Assembly (NCBI GenBank): GCA_017847835.1
Contig: JAGASH010000005.1
Coordinates: forward strand, 532,846 to 596,845
Origin: Oscillospiraceae bacterium
Lineage (GTDB): Bacteria > Bacillota > Clostridia > Oscillospirales > Ruminococcaceae
DNA length: 64,000 bases
Direction of reading: 5' to 3'
Shown: positions 1-8,495 of the stretch, in pieces
Layout: the number at the start of each line of letters is the position of its first letter
Numbering within the stretch: position 1 is the stretch's first letter
Notes under the pieces: model-generated
What the model saw: the letters and a program-made list of their open reading frames with translations, nothing else
Database searches by the model: none
Told to the model about the DNA's origin: nothing
Program-made: the position numbers and the translations under genes

Positions 1-29
1 TACTGCTCGAAGGACTTGGAGTTTTCGGA

Positions 30-68
30 TAAAAAAACCGCGCAGGTAAATTCCCGCGCGGATTTTTT
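30..68. terminator. Terminator after pdxT
   Basis: The inverted repeat CCGCGC (38-43) / GCGCGG (56-61) is flanked by an A-run on the left and a T-run on the right on the + strand. It can therefore act as a Rho-independent terminator in either direction. It lies directly after the pdxT stop codon. Confidence 0.75.
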
Positions 69-624
69 ACATTTCCAGAAACATTTTGTGCAAGCGTAAA
101 TCCTCTGTAAGCTCAGGGTGAAACGCAAAACCGAGCTGATTTTTAAACTTGACTGCGGTTATTCTGCCGTCGGTGACGTTGAGCACCTCAACATCGTCGC
201 TCAACACCTTTTCCACAAACGGCGCACGGATAAATCTCATCGGGAAAGCCGAAACCGAGCCGATATCCTGCTCCGTTGAAAAGCTGCCGAGCTGTCTGCC
301 GTAGGCATTTCTGCACACTTCAATCGGCAAAGTCCCGAAAACAGGCTCTTCACCGCCCGAAATTTTCTCCGCGAGAAGAATAAGCCCCGCGCAGGTTCCC
401 ATAACAGGCGCGCCGCGCTCAATCAGCGCTTTCAGCGGCTCCAGCATATCAAGCTCTTTGAGGAGTTTTCGCTGAGTTGTGCTCTCGCCGCCCACAAAAA
501 TCAGCCTGTCGATATCGGGTGTGATATCCGCTTTGTTGCGCAGATATTTGTACTCCGCGCCAAGCTTTTCGAGGCAGTGTGCGTGCTCGATAAATGCGCC
601 CTGTACGGCTAAAATCGCAACCAT
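67..624 (-). CDS. pdxT: Pyridoxal 5'-phosphate synthase glutaminase subunit PdxT
   Basis: This is the glutaminase half of the R5P-dependent (DXP-independent) PLP synthase. It hydrolyses glutamine and passes ammonia to PdxS in the cytoplasmic 12+12 complex. The 185-residue length is normal. The class-I amidotransferase triad is visible: nucleophile Cys78 in MGTCAG, with His169 and Glu171 in FHPEL. An N-terminal LAVQG motif and a GGEST loop are also typical. The ATG overlaps the pdxS stop by one base (TAATG), so the two are translationally coupled. A terminator follows directly. Confidence 0.97.
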   Translation of the reverse strand: MVAILAVQGAFIEHAHCLEKLGAEYKYLRNKADITPDIDRLIFVGGESTTQRKLLKELDMLEPLKALIERGAPVMGTCAGLILLAEKISGGEEPVFGTLPIEVCRNAYGRQLGSFSTEQDIGSVSAFPMRFIRAPFVEKVLSDDVEVLNVTDGRITAVKFKNQLGFAFHPELTEDLRLHKMFLEM

Positions 625-1499
625 TACTTGCCTCTTTCCGCCATCAGCAGAGCGATTTCCTGCTCGTTTATGCCGACCATAGCCTCACCGAGATTTGCCG
701 AAAGCTCAGCCAGCATTTCGGGCTTGTCGTAGTTCGTGACAGCCTTTACAATAGCCTGCGCGCGCTTTTCGGGATTGCCCGACTTGAAGATACCCGAGCC
801 AACGAAAACGCCCTCAGCACCGAGCTGCATCATAAGAGCAGCGTCCGCGGGAGTTGCCACACCGCCTGCCGCAAAGTTTACCACGGGCAGCTTCTTGTTG
901 TCGTGAACGAATTTTACAAGGTCATAGGACACCTGAAGGCGCTTTGCCTCCTCGAAAAGCTCGTCCTCACGGCGGGAAGCAAGCTGCGCGATTTCGCTCT
1001 GAATCATTCTCATATGACGAACAGCCTGTACAACATCACCTGTACCGGGCTCGCCCTTTGTTCTAATCATCGAAGCGCCCTCGGAAATTCTGCGGAGAGC
1101 CTCGCCGAGGTTTTTCGCGCCGCATACAAACGGCACCTTGAACTCGTTCTTGTTGATGTGGTAAACATCATCGGCGGGTGAAAGAACCTCGCTCTCGTCG
1201 ATGTAGTCGATTTCGATTGCCTGCAAAATCTGTGCCTCGGCAAAGTGACCAATTCTGCACTTAGCCATTACGGGAATGCTGACAGCCTCCTGAATGCCTC
1301 TAATCATCGCGGGGTCGCTCATTCTCGAAACACCGCCCGCAGCGCGAATGTCCGCGGGAATTCTCTCCAGAGCCATAACCGCGCAAGCGCCCGCTGCCTC
1401 GGCAATTTTAGCCTGTTCGGGTGTGGTTACGTCCATAATTACGCCGCCTTTGAGCATCTGCGCAAGCTCCTTGTTCAACTGATAACGATTTTCACTCAT
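624..1499 (-). CDS. pdxS: Pyridoxal 5'-phosphate synthase lyase subunit PdxS
   Basis: This is the synthase subunit that condenses ribose 5-phosphate, glyceraldehyde 3-phosphate and PdxT-supplied ammonia into PLP. It is a 291-residue TIM barrel of normal family length. Visible family signatures are KGGVIMDV near the N-terminus, [11 protein letters not shown], the [11 protein letters not shown] segment with a conserved lysine, the RTKGEPGTG phosphate-binding loop and [20 protein letters not shown]. The ATG at 1499 is chosen because homology starts there and GGAGG lies just upstream; the 29 residues possible before it are unrelated promoter DNA. First gene of the pdxST operon. Confidence 0.97.
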   Translation of the reverse strand: MSENRYQLNKELAQMLKGGVIMDVTTPEQAKIAEAAGACAVMALERIPADIRAAGGVSRMSDPAMIRGIQEAVSIPVMAKCRIGHFAEAQILQAIEIDYIDESEVLSPADDVYHINKNEFKVPFVCGAKNLGEALRRISEGASMIRTKGEPGTGDVVQAVRHMRMIQSEIAQLASRREDELFEEAKRLQVSYDLVKFVHDNKKLPVVNFAAGGVATPADAALMMQLGAEGVFVGSGIFKSGNPEKRAQAIVKAVTNYDKPEMLAELSANLGEAMVGINEQEIALLMAERGK

Positions 1500-1529
1500 T
1501 TTTATTTCCTCCGATATGTAAAAATAATA

Positions 1530-1558
1530 TTGACTTTTGCGTATAAATACAGTATAAT
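1530..1558 (+). promoter_or_regulatory. pdxR promoter
   Basis: TTGACT (1530-1535), a 17-bp spacer and TATAAT (1553-1558) precede pdxR by about 70 bp. The -10 overlaps that of the leftward pdxST promoter. Confidence 0.65.
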
Positions 1559-1579
1559 CAAGATGTGACCATATTTCAA
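1551..1579 (-). promoter_or_regulatory. pdxST promoter
   Basis: On the minus strand, TTGAAA (1574-1579) is followed 17 bp later by TATACT (1551-1556). Its -10 box shares bases with the -10 box of the divergent pdxR promoter, so the two compete for RNA polymerase, a common arrangement in MocR divergons. Confidence 0.65.
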
Positions 1580-1625
1580 TACTCAAAACAGACTATTTTT
1601 ATAATACCAGAAAGGCTGATTTTTT

Positions 1626-2936
1626 ATGATAACCTACGAGCTGGACAAGTCAAATTCCGAGCCGCTTTACGTTCAGATTTACACGAAAATCAAGGCTGAT
1701 ATCGAAGCTGGAGCTATAAAAGCCGATGAAAAGCTGCCATCAAAGCGAAATTTCGCGCAAAATCTCGGTGTGAGCGTCATCACCGTCGAGAACGCATATA
1801 ACCAGTTAGCTGCGGAAGGTTACATAAGGTCAGTTCCGCAGAAGGGTTATTTTGCGGAAAAGCTCGGCGCGAATTTTACCGCTGAAAAATCCGCAGAGCA
1901 AAGCCGTTTATCGGCTGTTTCGCAGTCAAGCGACGATGAAAACAAGCTGTTTCCGTTTACAATCTGGGCTAAGCTGATGCGCGAAGAACTGTCAAACAAT
2001 CAGGTCAGTTTGCTCAAAAAACCGTCTTTTGAGGGGGTGTACGAGCTGCGCGCCGCGATTTCCCGTCACCTCAAACAATTCCGCAACATCACCGCTTCAC
2101 CCGAGCAAATCATCATCGGCGCAGGCTCGGAGTACCTGTATATGCTGATGAACATTCTGTTCGGGAACAACTATGTTTTCGCGGTCGAGGAGCCGGGCTA
2201 CTCGAAAATCGCCGAGATTTATGCGAACTATGGGCTGAAATGCGAGCGAATTCCCGTGCAGAGTGACGGAATTGACATCGATTTTCTCAAAAAAATCCCC
2301 GCGAACATCATTCACATCTCCCCGTCACACCACTTCCCTACGGGCGTCATAACCTCAGTCGGAAAACGCTATTCCCTTCTTGAATGGGCAAGCGGTTCGC
2401 CGGACCGCTTCATTATCGAGGACGACTACGACAGCGAGTTTAGGCTCGCCGGTAAGCCAATTCCCTCGATGTACAGCATTGACGTGATGGACAAGGTTAT
2501 TTATATGAACACCTTCAGCAAGAGCCTTGCCTCGTCAATCCGCATAAGCTATATGGTTCTCCCGCCGAAATTTTTACGGAAATACAAGGAAAAGCTCGGG
2601 TTTTGCTCCTGTCCTGTGTCAACGTTTGAACAATACGCGCTGGCTCGTTTTATCGACGAGGGCTATTTTGAAAAGCACATCAACCGAATGCGCGTGCATT
2701 ATAAAAAATGCCGTGCGGAGCTGTTTTCGCGAATGAAACAGTTCGACATTTTCAAGAATTCCGTAATTTCGGGCGCGGACTCGGGACTTCACTGTATCGT
2801 CGAATTCAAGACGGATTTGTCCGACGAGGACTTGCTTCGCGAGGTTTCCACGCTCGGTTTTCGGGCAGCGATGATTAAGAATTTCTACCACAGCTCCGCA
2901 AAAGAGGATTTGCACACGCTGATTTTTCCGTACTGA
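1626..2936 (+). CDS. pdxR: MocR/PdxR-type transcriptional regulator (GntR HTH + aminotransferase fold)
   Basis: This 436-residue protein has an N-terminal GntR winged helix (about residues 10-75, including LPSKRNFAQNLGVSVITV) fused to a fold-type I aminotransferase-like domain. The PLP-binding lysine is Lys299 in the TFSKSLASSIRI motif, and the D-Y-D motif appears in IIEDDYDSEF. Known PdxR proteins bind PLP and control the divergent pdxST operon, which matches this head-to-head arrangement. The name rests on this context, since other MocR proteins look alike. It is slightly shorter than the usual 460-480 residues but appears complete. Confidence 0.9.
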   Translation: MITYELDKSNSEPLYVQIYTKIKADIEAGAIKADEKLPSKRNFAQNLGVSVITVENAYNQLAAEGYIRSVPQKGYFAEKLGANFTAEKSAEQSRLSAVSQSSDDENKLFPFTIWAKLMREELSNNQVSLLKKPSFEGVYELRAAISRHLKQFRNITASPEQIIIGAGSEYLYMLMNILFGNNYVFAVEEPGYSKIAEIYANYGLKCERIPVQSDGIDIDFLKKIPANIIHISPSHHFPTGVITSVGKRYSLLEWASGSPDRFIIEDDYDSEFRLAGKPIPSMYSIDVMDKVIYMNTFSKSLASSIRISYMVLPPKFLRKYKEKLGFCSCPVSTFEQYALARFIDEGYFEKHINRMRVHYKKCRAELFSRMKQFDIFKNSVISGADSGLHCIVEFKTDLSDEDLLREVSTLGFRAAMIKNFYHSSAKEDLHTLIFPY

Positions 2937-2962
2937 ATTTTTGTAAATTTTTTAAATTTATC

Positions 2963-2991
2963 TTGAAAATCGGCTGATTTTGGGTTATAAT
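2963..2991 (+). promoter_or_regulatory. Thioredoxin promoter
   Basis: TTGAAA (2963-2968), a 17-bp spacer and TATAAT (2986-2991) lie about 34 bp before the thioredoxin start, separating this gene from pdxR. Confidence 0.65.
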
Positions 2992-3024
2992 AAAATCATA
3001 ACAAAATGAAAGGAAGTTTTGAAA

Positions 3025-3333
3025 ATGGCTGTAATAAATGTTACTATGAGCAATTTTGAAGAGGTAAAAAACAGCGGGAAAACCGTGCTTCTCGATTTTT
3101 ACGCGGAATGGTGCGGTCCGTGCCGAATGGTTTCTCCGATTGTAGAAAGCATTGCCGAGGAAAATCCGCAGTATCTCGTCGGCAAAATCAACGTTGACGA
3201 GGAGCAGCAGCTCGCTCAGATGTTTGATGTTGAAAGCATTCCCACGCTTATCGTTTTGAAAAACGGAAATGCTGTTCAGCGCGCTGTCGGAGCAAGACCG
3301 AAAGCGCAAATTCTCGCAATGCTTGAAGGCTGA
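3025..3333 (+). CDS. trxA: Thioredoxin
   Basis: This is a 102-residue cytoplasmic disulfide reductase. The WCGPC redox motif sits in FYAEWCGPCRMV, and the cis-proline loop in SIPTLIVL, both at standard positions. The ATG at 3025 is preferred over the in-frame TTG six bases upstream because it has an AAAGGAAG ribosome site at good spacing. It is a single-gene unit with its own promoter and a strong downstream terminator. No thioredoxin reductase is in the window. Confidence 0.96.
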   Translation: MAVINVTMSNFEEVKNSGKTVLLDFYAEWCGPCRMVSPIVESIAEENPQYLVGKINVDEEQQLAQMFDVESIPTLIVLKNGNAVQRAVGARPKAQILAMLEG

Positions 3334-3350
3334 AACAACCGAATACAAAA

Positions 3351-3388
3351 AGAACTCCGAGTGCAGATTACTGCATTCGGAGTTTTTA
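3351..3388. terminator. Bidirectional terminator between trxA and the T4SS operon
   Basis: A 14-bp near-perfect stem, AACTCCGAGTGCAG (3353-3366) with CTGCATTCGGAGTT (3371-3384), is flanked by A-runs and T-runs. It can stop both the rightward trxA transcript and the long leftward operon. Confidence 0.85.
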
Positions 3389-4954
3389 TTATTTCTTGTG
3401 GAATACAATCGCGCGATCATAGATTATTTCGTAATACGACGCGCCCACTCCCGTTTCGGGCTCCAGATAAGCGCGGTATGCAAGAAGCAAAGTATCGCCG
3501 TTATCAGCGCCGTAATACTCACCCTTTTCATTGCCCTCGCTGTATTCGATAACCGCAGTATAGTCGTCATTCTTTGTTCGTGCGAATTTGTAGACGTAAT
3601 AGCTGTCGCGGTTTTCGTTTGACGCGTCAAGATATTTGTACGATGAACCCTCGTACAGGCTGTCATAAACGCTTGCAATTCCGTTCAGCATAGGTCTGCT
3701 GTACAAAACCGTATTTGAATAAGTGGATTTCTTGGTTTTTGTATGATTTACACCGTACACGACGATAAAATCTTCATCGGAATTAAGCGTGAAGTCCCGC
3801 GTCATAAGATAAGTTGTATCGCGGTTATCGCCCTGCGCGTTTGTGTCGTTGAGGTAAGCTGTCATTCCCTCGGGAACGGCAATATCCGCCGAAAGTTCCT
3901 CGTAGGTGTAATCCGCGCCGTACTCCTCAATCAGCCTTGCGCGAATTTCAGCAAGCGTACTCGGAGCGTCGGGAAGAACAGCCGTTTCGCATTTTCCCGT
4001 GCCGCGTTCTCTTGCGTAATCCGTCCCGTAGAGCGATTTTTCGGTGTTTTCATCTTTCGGAGTAATTCGATAAACCTTGAATTTCTCGCTCAGAGAATTT
4101 ATGTAATCCTCATATTCCGACTTGTTTGTCGGCTGGGAAATGCGCATAAGCGTGGTGAACGTGTCCTTGCCCTTTTCAAGTCCCATATTGAGAGTTGCTG
4201 CGGGAAGCGGGCTTTCGTTTATGATATTCTCGGCAACACCCGCAGATACAAGCGCGTTCTTTGTCTTGGTGTAAGTGTTTTTGTCACCCGTGATTATTAT
4301 AGCGAACTTCGAGCTGTACTTCTCGCCACCCTGCGACTTTATATTTACGGGATTTATCGGCGCTCCCAGACTTCCGAAAACAGGGTGATAAAAGCCTGTT
4401 TCCTCTGTGCCGATTTTGAAAAAGCCCTTTTCCTTGCTGTAATCCTTGCCGTCCTTCAGCTCGGTGAAGAAAATGTAGTTTATAAACGAATAGTACTTGC
4501 ACTCGGGCGGAAGCTCTCCGACCAGCACAACAGCCTCGTTTTCAGCGAGCTTATAAGACCAGCCGACAGGGCTGAAATAAGGATTTGCGGGATAATTGTC
4601 GGTTTTGTTTTCGTCATAGTATACTGACGGCTTTTCGTCCGCCCATTCATAGACATCGTTATGAACTCCCGCAGACGGCGACTGGTTCGGAGCGGGAGGG
4701 AGAAAAGGCACAACATAAGCAGAGCCTGCGTTATTTCCGAAGCAGGAAATAAGCTGCTTTTGGCTTGCAAGCTCAATCGTATCAAGAGCGACAAAGCTTC
4801 CCTCTTGAACAAAGCTGTCCTTTTCCATTGTTTCAACGAACTTTTTCATATCGGGAGAACTTGTTTTTTCACCGTTTGTGCAGCCTGTTGTCAATGCGCC
4901 AAGCGTAACAAGCGCAATTGCAGACGAGAGAATTCTCTTTCGCATTTTTGCCAC
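3389..4954 (-). CDS. Predicted lipoprotein of unknown function (last gene of T4SS operon)
   Basis: The 521-residue product begins with a lipoprotein signal: basic MAKMRKR, a hydrophobic stretch and the lipobox LTTGC, predicting an outer-face membrane anchor. The mature region (about 500 residues) has no motif I recognise. The start is taken as GTG at 4954 because GGAGAG lies 8 bases before it; ATG at 4945 is an alternative that also keeps the signal. It is the last gene of the leftward run and is followed by a bidirectional terminator. Its location suggests an envelope role in the secretion locus, but that is inference only. Confidence 0.8.
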   Translation of the reverse strand: MAKMRKRILSSAIALVTLGALTTGCTNGEKTSSPDMKKFVETMEKDSFVQEGSFVALDTIELASQKQLISCFGNNAGSAYVVPFLPPAPNQSPSAGVHNDVYEWADEKPSVYYDENKTDNYPANPYFSPVGWSYKLAENEAVVLVGELPPECKYYSFINYIFFTELKDGKDYSKEKGFFKIGTEETGFYHPVFGSLGAPINPVNIKSQGGEKYSSKFAIIITGDKNTYTKTKNALVSAGVAENIINESPLPAATLNMGLEKGKDTFTTLMRISQPTNKSEYEDYINSLSEKFKVYRITPKDENTEKSLYGTDYARERGTGKCETAVLPDAPSTLAEIRARLIEEYGADYTYEELSADIAVPEGMTAYLNDTNAQGDNRDTTYLMTRDFTLNSDEDFIVVYGVNHTKTKKSTYSNTVLYSRPMLNGIASVYDSLYEGSSYKYLDASNENRDSYYVYKFARTKNDDYTAVIEYSEGNEKGEYYGADNGDTLLLAYRAYLEPETGVGASYYEIIYDRAIVFHKK

Positions 4955-4988
4955 AGTATCCGCTCTCCTTTCAAAAAGCCGAGAAGCC

Positions 4989-5285
4989 TCACGCAAGCGT
5001 CAGAATATCCATAAACCCAGTGAGCTCGAAAACCTCTTTTATGGTTTCGCTTGCGTTTGCAACAACCATTCTTCCCTGCTTCGACATCGTTTTCTGCGAT
5101 TTCAGCAGCACGCGAAGTCCCGCAGACGAGATGTATTCAAGCTGCGCAAAATCCAGCACGAGCTTGTTGATTTCACCGATAGACTTTGAGATTTCTTCTT
5201 CAAGAACAGGCGCAGTGCTTGTGTCAAGTCTGCCGATTATCTCAATCGTGAGAGTTTTTCCGTCAAGGTTTTTGTTTAATGTCAT
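4989..5285 (-). CDS. STAS-domain protein (anti-sigma factor antagonist type)
   Basis: This 98-residue single-domain STAS protein resembles SpoIIAA/RsbV. The conserved phospho-acceptor region is present as YISSAGLRVLL, preceded by LVLDFAQLE. In the family, the unphosphorylated form binds a serine-kinase anti-sigma factor. No such kinase or phosphatase is in the window, so the partner is elsewhere or the protein acts as a polarity/scaffold STAS. The AAAGGAGAA ribosome site is well placed. It sits between two lipoprotein genes in the T4SS operon. Confidence 0.85.
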   Translation of the reverse strand: MTLNKNLDGKTLTIEIIGRLDTSTAPVLEEEISKSIGEINKLVLDFAQLEYISSAGLRVLLKSQKTMSKQGRMVVANASETIKEVFELTGFMDILTLA

Positions 5286-5307
5286 AAGTATTCTCCTTTA
5301 TGATTTT

Positions 5308-6840
5308 TTATACAATTCTGACCGTTGCAAACGGCAATTGAGCAAGCGTAAATTCACTCTTTGATTTGGAAACACCGGTTTCTTTTCCGTTTTCGTCAAA
5401 GTATTGCACGGTTTTGTCGAACTCGAATCCGTCAAAGCCGATAACCAGCGTTAACCCGCCGTAACGGAAAGAACAATAAGCCGCGCCGCTTAGTGACGAC
5501 CAGTGTGTTTTTCCCGATTCTTTAATACATCGGAAGCCGTCCGTGGCTGACGAGATGTTAACTCCCCACGAGAAATCAAGGATTGACGGGATATCGTCCG
5601 ATGATAGATAGGTTGAGCAGAATTCGTTGAGTTTGTAGGTTTTCAGGTGAATCGCTCTGTATTCAATAACGAGACCCTGGTAGTATCGCTCAATTTTGTA
5701 ATACTCAATCCTGTTCTTGAACACAAGCTCCAGCCTTGATTCCTCGGTCGAAACATATTCGGTTCCGTCATCGTTTTTAACGGTGTAGTCCTTGACCGAG
5801 AACGACTGCAAAACGTTGTTTTCATTGGTGGTCTTGCCAATCTCAATTTCAAATCTTGTTCTGCGGTCACGGTTATCGATACCGAACTTGATTTTTTCGT
5901 TATCTTTACTATTTTCTTTCAAAACGTAAACGCAGTTTCCCGAGGTAGGGTTTGAGGAAAGAATGTTTCCGCCTTTTACGGTTTTAACGTTGCTCTCCTT
6001 TTTCCTCAAAACTATCTCTCTGACTGTTTTATCATCCTTGACCTCGCTTTTCAGCTCAACCTCGAACATAGCGTTTTTCTGATTGAAGCTATCATCTGTC
6101 GGAAGAATCATAAATGTCGCAGCATATTTTTCTTCATCCCTGTTTTTTACCGCGAGGTCTGTACAGCAGAAATTGTTGTTATTGCCCTTTATTCCGAGCT
6201 TTTCTCGGATTTCTTTTTTGTTGTCGTTGCTCAGCTTCCAGATTTCTTTATTGTCGAACATAAATTCTTTAGGCTTGTCAGTATAACAGTTTACGGAAAA
6301 TTTGATAAAAAAATATCCGACATTGATTACATAATCCCGATAATAAGTGTTCGTATAACGAATAACGGGATTTCCGCTCATTTTGTCCGCGTCACCACTT
6401 GCGGGATAATACTCCTGACTATGAACCTCAAAATAATTTTCAGTATTAAAGTTGTATCCGGCAATCGTCCAGAAATATTTGAGCTTCGCGTTTGCCTTGT
6501 CGTAGTAGCCTTTTTTGTTCTCGCCGCTTTCGCCGATTACTTTTATGCCCGTGTAGTAGTAAAGACAAACATCTCCGGCAACGTCAATCAGCTTGAAATC
6601 CGAGATATCCGCCTCGTAGGTGCAGCCTTTGAACTTAAACGCTCTCTGCCCGTCGGGATATTCACCGCTGACAGCCTGATTGCGGTTAGTCATAGTGTAA
6701 TCCAATTTAAGACTGCCGCCTTGTGTAAGGTCATAGCTTTCGCTGCCGAGAATAGAGTGAATGGGAAAACAGCCGCTCGTAAAAACAATACAGCAGCATA
6801 ATAAAACCGCAAATATTCTTTTTTTAAGCGATATACGCAT
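5308..6840 (-). CDS. Predicted lipoprotein of unknown function
   Basis: The 510-residue product has a lipoprotein signal peptide (basic MRISLKKR, hydrophobic core, lipobox FTSGC near residue 24). The mature part is rich in beta-type alternating sequence and has no motif I recognise. The ATG abuts the TAA of the preceding gene (TAAATG), indicating tight translational coupling to the Ig-like membrane protein upstream. Likely extracytoplasmic and membrane-anchored. Confidence 0.8.
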   Translation of the reverse strand: MRISLKKRIFAVLLCCCIVFTSGCFPIHSILGSESYDLTQGGSLKLDYTMTNRNQAVSGEYPDGQRAFKFKGCTYEADISDFKLIDVAGDVCLYYYTGIKVIGESGENKKGYYDKANAKLKYFWTIAGYNFNTENYFEVHSQEYYPASGDADKMSGNPVIRYTNTYYRDYVINVGYFFIKFSVNCYTDKPKEFMFDNKEIWKLSNDNKKEIREKLGIKGNNNNFCCTDLAVKNRDEEKYAATFMILPTDDSFNQKNAMFEVELKSEVKDDKTVREIVLRKKESNVKTVKGGNILSSNPTSGNCVYVLKENSKDNEKIKFGIDNRDRRTRFEIEIGKTTNENNVLQSFSVKDYTVKNDDGTEYVSTEESRLELVFKNRIEYYKIERYYQGLVIEYRAIHLKTYKLNEFCSTYLSSDDIPSILDFSWGVNISSATDGFRCIKESGKTHWSSLSGAAYCSFRYGGLTLVIGFDGFEFDKTVQYFDENGKETGVSKSKSEFTLAQLPFATVRIV

Positions 6841-8082
6841 TTACCTCACCGTAATCTTTCTGTTTCTCTGAATGAAAAAATAAACCAAACCGCCAACCGC
6901 AATTATACCGAAAATTATCACAAAATCAAGCGGATTTATAGCGGAAACCGCCTTGATTTCGACGCGGGCAGTTGTGAGATTACCCGCTTTGTCGGTTGCT
7001 GTGATACGGTAAATTCCCGCGCCGATAAGCTCGGTTTTGTCGCCGATAATCTGTCCGTTTTTCGTCACGCGATAGGTACATTCCGTGTCCGAGGTGACGA
7101 TGATTTTCTCGCGGAAAACAATATCCGTCGTGCCGTTGAAATAAAGCACAGGCGGTGTTGTATCGCGAACAAGCCTCACGCTTCTTGAAAGCGAGCCGCT
7201 TGAATACTCCAGCTTAAATTCACCATCGCCGTTCAAAACCGTGAAGCTCTTGTTATCAAAAGAAACGCTCTCGCCGTTATGCTCAACCGATTTCAGCTCA
7301 AAGCCCTTCGGCGGCTGATAAATTCCGAGCCTGTTTGTCGGGTTCATAAAGAGGTTAAACGAAAAATAGCGTTTTTCCATTTTTCCCGTCTTGTCAAAAC
7401 ACGAAAAATCAATCTTATATGCACCGTCCTCGGTGATAAGCCCGCTTGCAGGTATTGAGAAAACCTTTCCGTCCCTCGTCATTGTGCAAACCACATCATC
7501 GGGTATCGACAGCTTCGGTATAAAGCTTACTGTTTCGCCGTCAAGGACATTTGTAACAAGCTCCGTGCCGTTGATGAAGACATGGCGGAAGTTCTCTCCG
7601 TCAATATTCTCCAGCTCAACCCTTCCCACAACGGTTTTTTCTTCGGTCACCGTTGACTGCTCGCAGATTTCCACGGCAAAACGCGCCTGTACAGAGCCGC
7701 TTCCGTTTCTCAGCTTGTGAGAAACCGTAACCTCATAATTGTCGTTTTCCGTAAGGAAATATTCGTTCGATTTCTCGGCAAATCCGCCTGAGCCGTTGAC
7801 GAGAATTGAAATATCGTCTTCTTCGGTTCCTATAAGCAAAATCGACGTGGAATTTTCGATATCGTTCAGAGCATTTGACGAGTAAAAACTCGCGCCGTCG
7901 GGAAACGTGTAGTAAAACATCATCGTTTCCTCATCATAGCTTCGCACAACAAGCGACAAATCGGCAGTAAAGCTCGGTTTTTCCTCGGAGGAATTTTTGT
8001 TGTCAGCCGATGCCGAAAGGCTCAGCAAAAACATCGTCAAAACAGAAAAAGCAATCGCCGAAAACGCTTTTTTAAAGCTCAT
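6841..8082 (-). CDS. Type I membrane protein with Ig-like domains, first of a pair
   Basis: The 413-residue product has an N-terminal signal peptide starting at MSFKKAF, an extracellular beta-rich body, and one C-terminal membrane span followed by a short basic tail (IQRNRKITVR). The last extracellular domain carries a D-x-TPP entry and a Y-x-IT-x-TDKAGN motif seen in bacterial Ig-like repeats. The same plan and motifs recur in the 15627-17069 gene of this operon, so the two are likely paralogous surface components of the secretion apparatus. ATG 8082 is chosen for its AAAGAGG site and the signal peptide; it overlaps the upstream gene by 11 bases. Confidence 0.82.
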   Translation of the reverse strand: MSFKKAFSAIAFSVLTMFLLSLSASADNKNSSEEKPSFTADLSLVVRSYDEETMMFYYTFPDGASFYSSNALNDIENSTSILLIGTEEDDISILVNGSGGFAEKSNEYFLTENDNYEVTVSHKLRNGSGSVQARFAVEICEQSTVTEEKTVVGRVELENIDGENFRHVFINGTELVTNVLDGETVSFIPKLSIPDDVVCTMTRDGKVFSIPASGLITEDGAYKIDFSCFDKTGKMEKRYFSFNLFMNPTNRLGIYQPPKGFELKSVEHNGESVSFDNKSFTVLNGDGEFKLEYSSGSLSRSVRLVRDTTPPVLYFNGTTDIVFREKIIVTSDTECTYRVTKNGQIIGDKTELIGAGIYRITATDKAGNLTTARVEIKAVSAINPLDFVIIFGIIAVGGLVYFFIQRNRKITVR

Positions 8083-8494
8083 AGGAAACCTCTTTTTGAC
8101 GTTCAAGCTCACGCGGCTTTTGTGTAAGCTTCGGAGGCTGATACACATTTTCCTCGCGGAGCAAATCCTCAAAAGTAATCCTCACGCGATATTCACTGTC
8201 TGCGTGAACACGCTCTGTGCGCGGTTTTGCGGAAGCTTTCGCATTTTTTTCGGGAGCGCGATAAAACGTGGTTTCTTCGGCAGCCTCGCGCTGTTTTTCC
8301 TCGGCAAAATCGAGTTTTTCCTCATCAACAAAATCATTCTCGGGAGCAATTTTCTCGATTTTCTTGCTGACGGTACGCTCCGCTTGCTCCTCAACAGGCG
8401 GCAAGCCCGCTTGGATACGCTCTTTTTCCTTGCGGAGAGCGAAAAGCTCCTTTTCCCATTGTGCCTTGTGCTTAGGGTCGTCAAAATATCCCAT
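8072..8494 (-). CDS. Small charged protein with the shared C-terminal SFxEL-type motif
   Basis: This 140-residue soluble protein is strongly charged, with a coiled-coil-like N-terminal half (residues 1-75). I do not recognise a family. Residues 103-111 (RVRITFEDL) match the motif at the C-termini of four other proteins in this locus, here ending 29 residues from the C-terminus and followed by a QPPK element as in two of the others. It lies inside the T4SS operon, immediately before the Ig-like protein. It could be a substrate or a chaperone-like cytoplasmic partner of the coupling ATPase. Confidence 0.75.
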   Translation of the reverse strand: MGYFDDPKHKAQWEKELFALRKEKERIQAGLPPVEEQAERTVSKKIEKIAPENDFVDEEKLDFAEEKQREAAEETTFYRAPEKNAKASAKPRTERVHADSEYRVRITFEDLLREENVYQPPKLTQKPRELERQKEVSYEL

Positions 8495-8495
8495 A

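Noticed and set aside
1500..1586. 29-residue N-terminal extension of PdxS
   Set aside because: It runs through the divergent promoters and is upstream of the ribosome site; family homology begins at ATG 1499.
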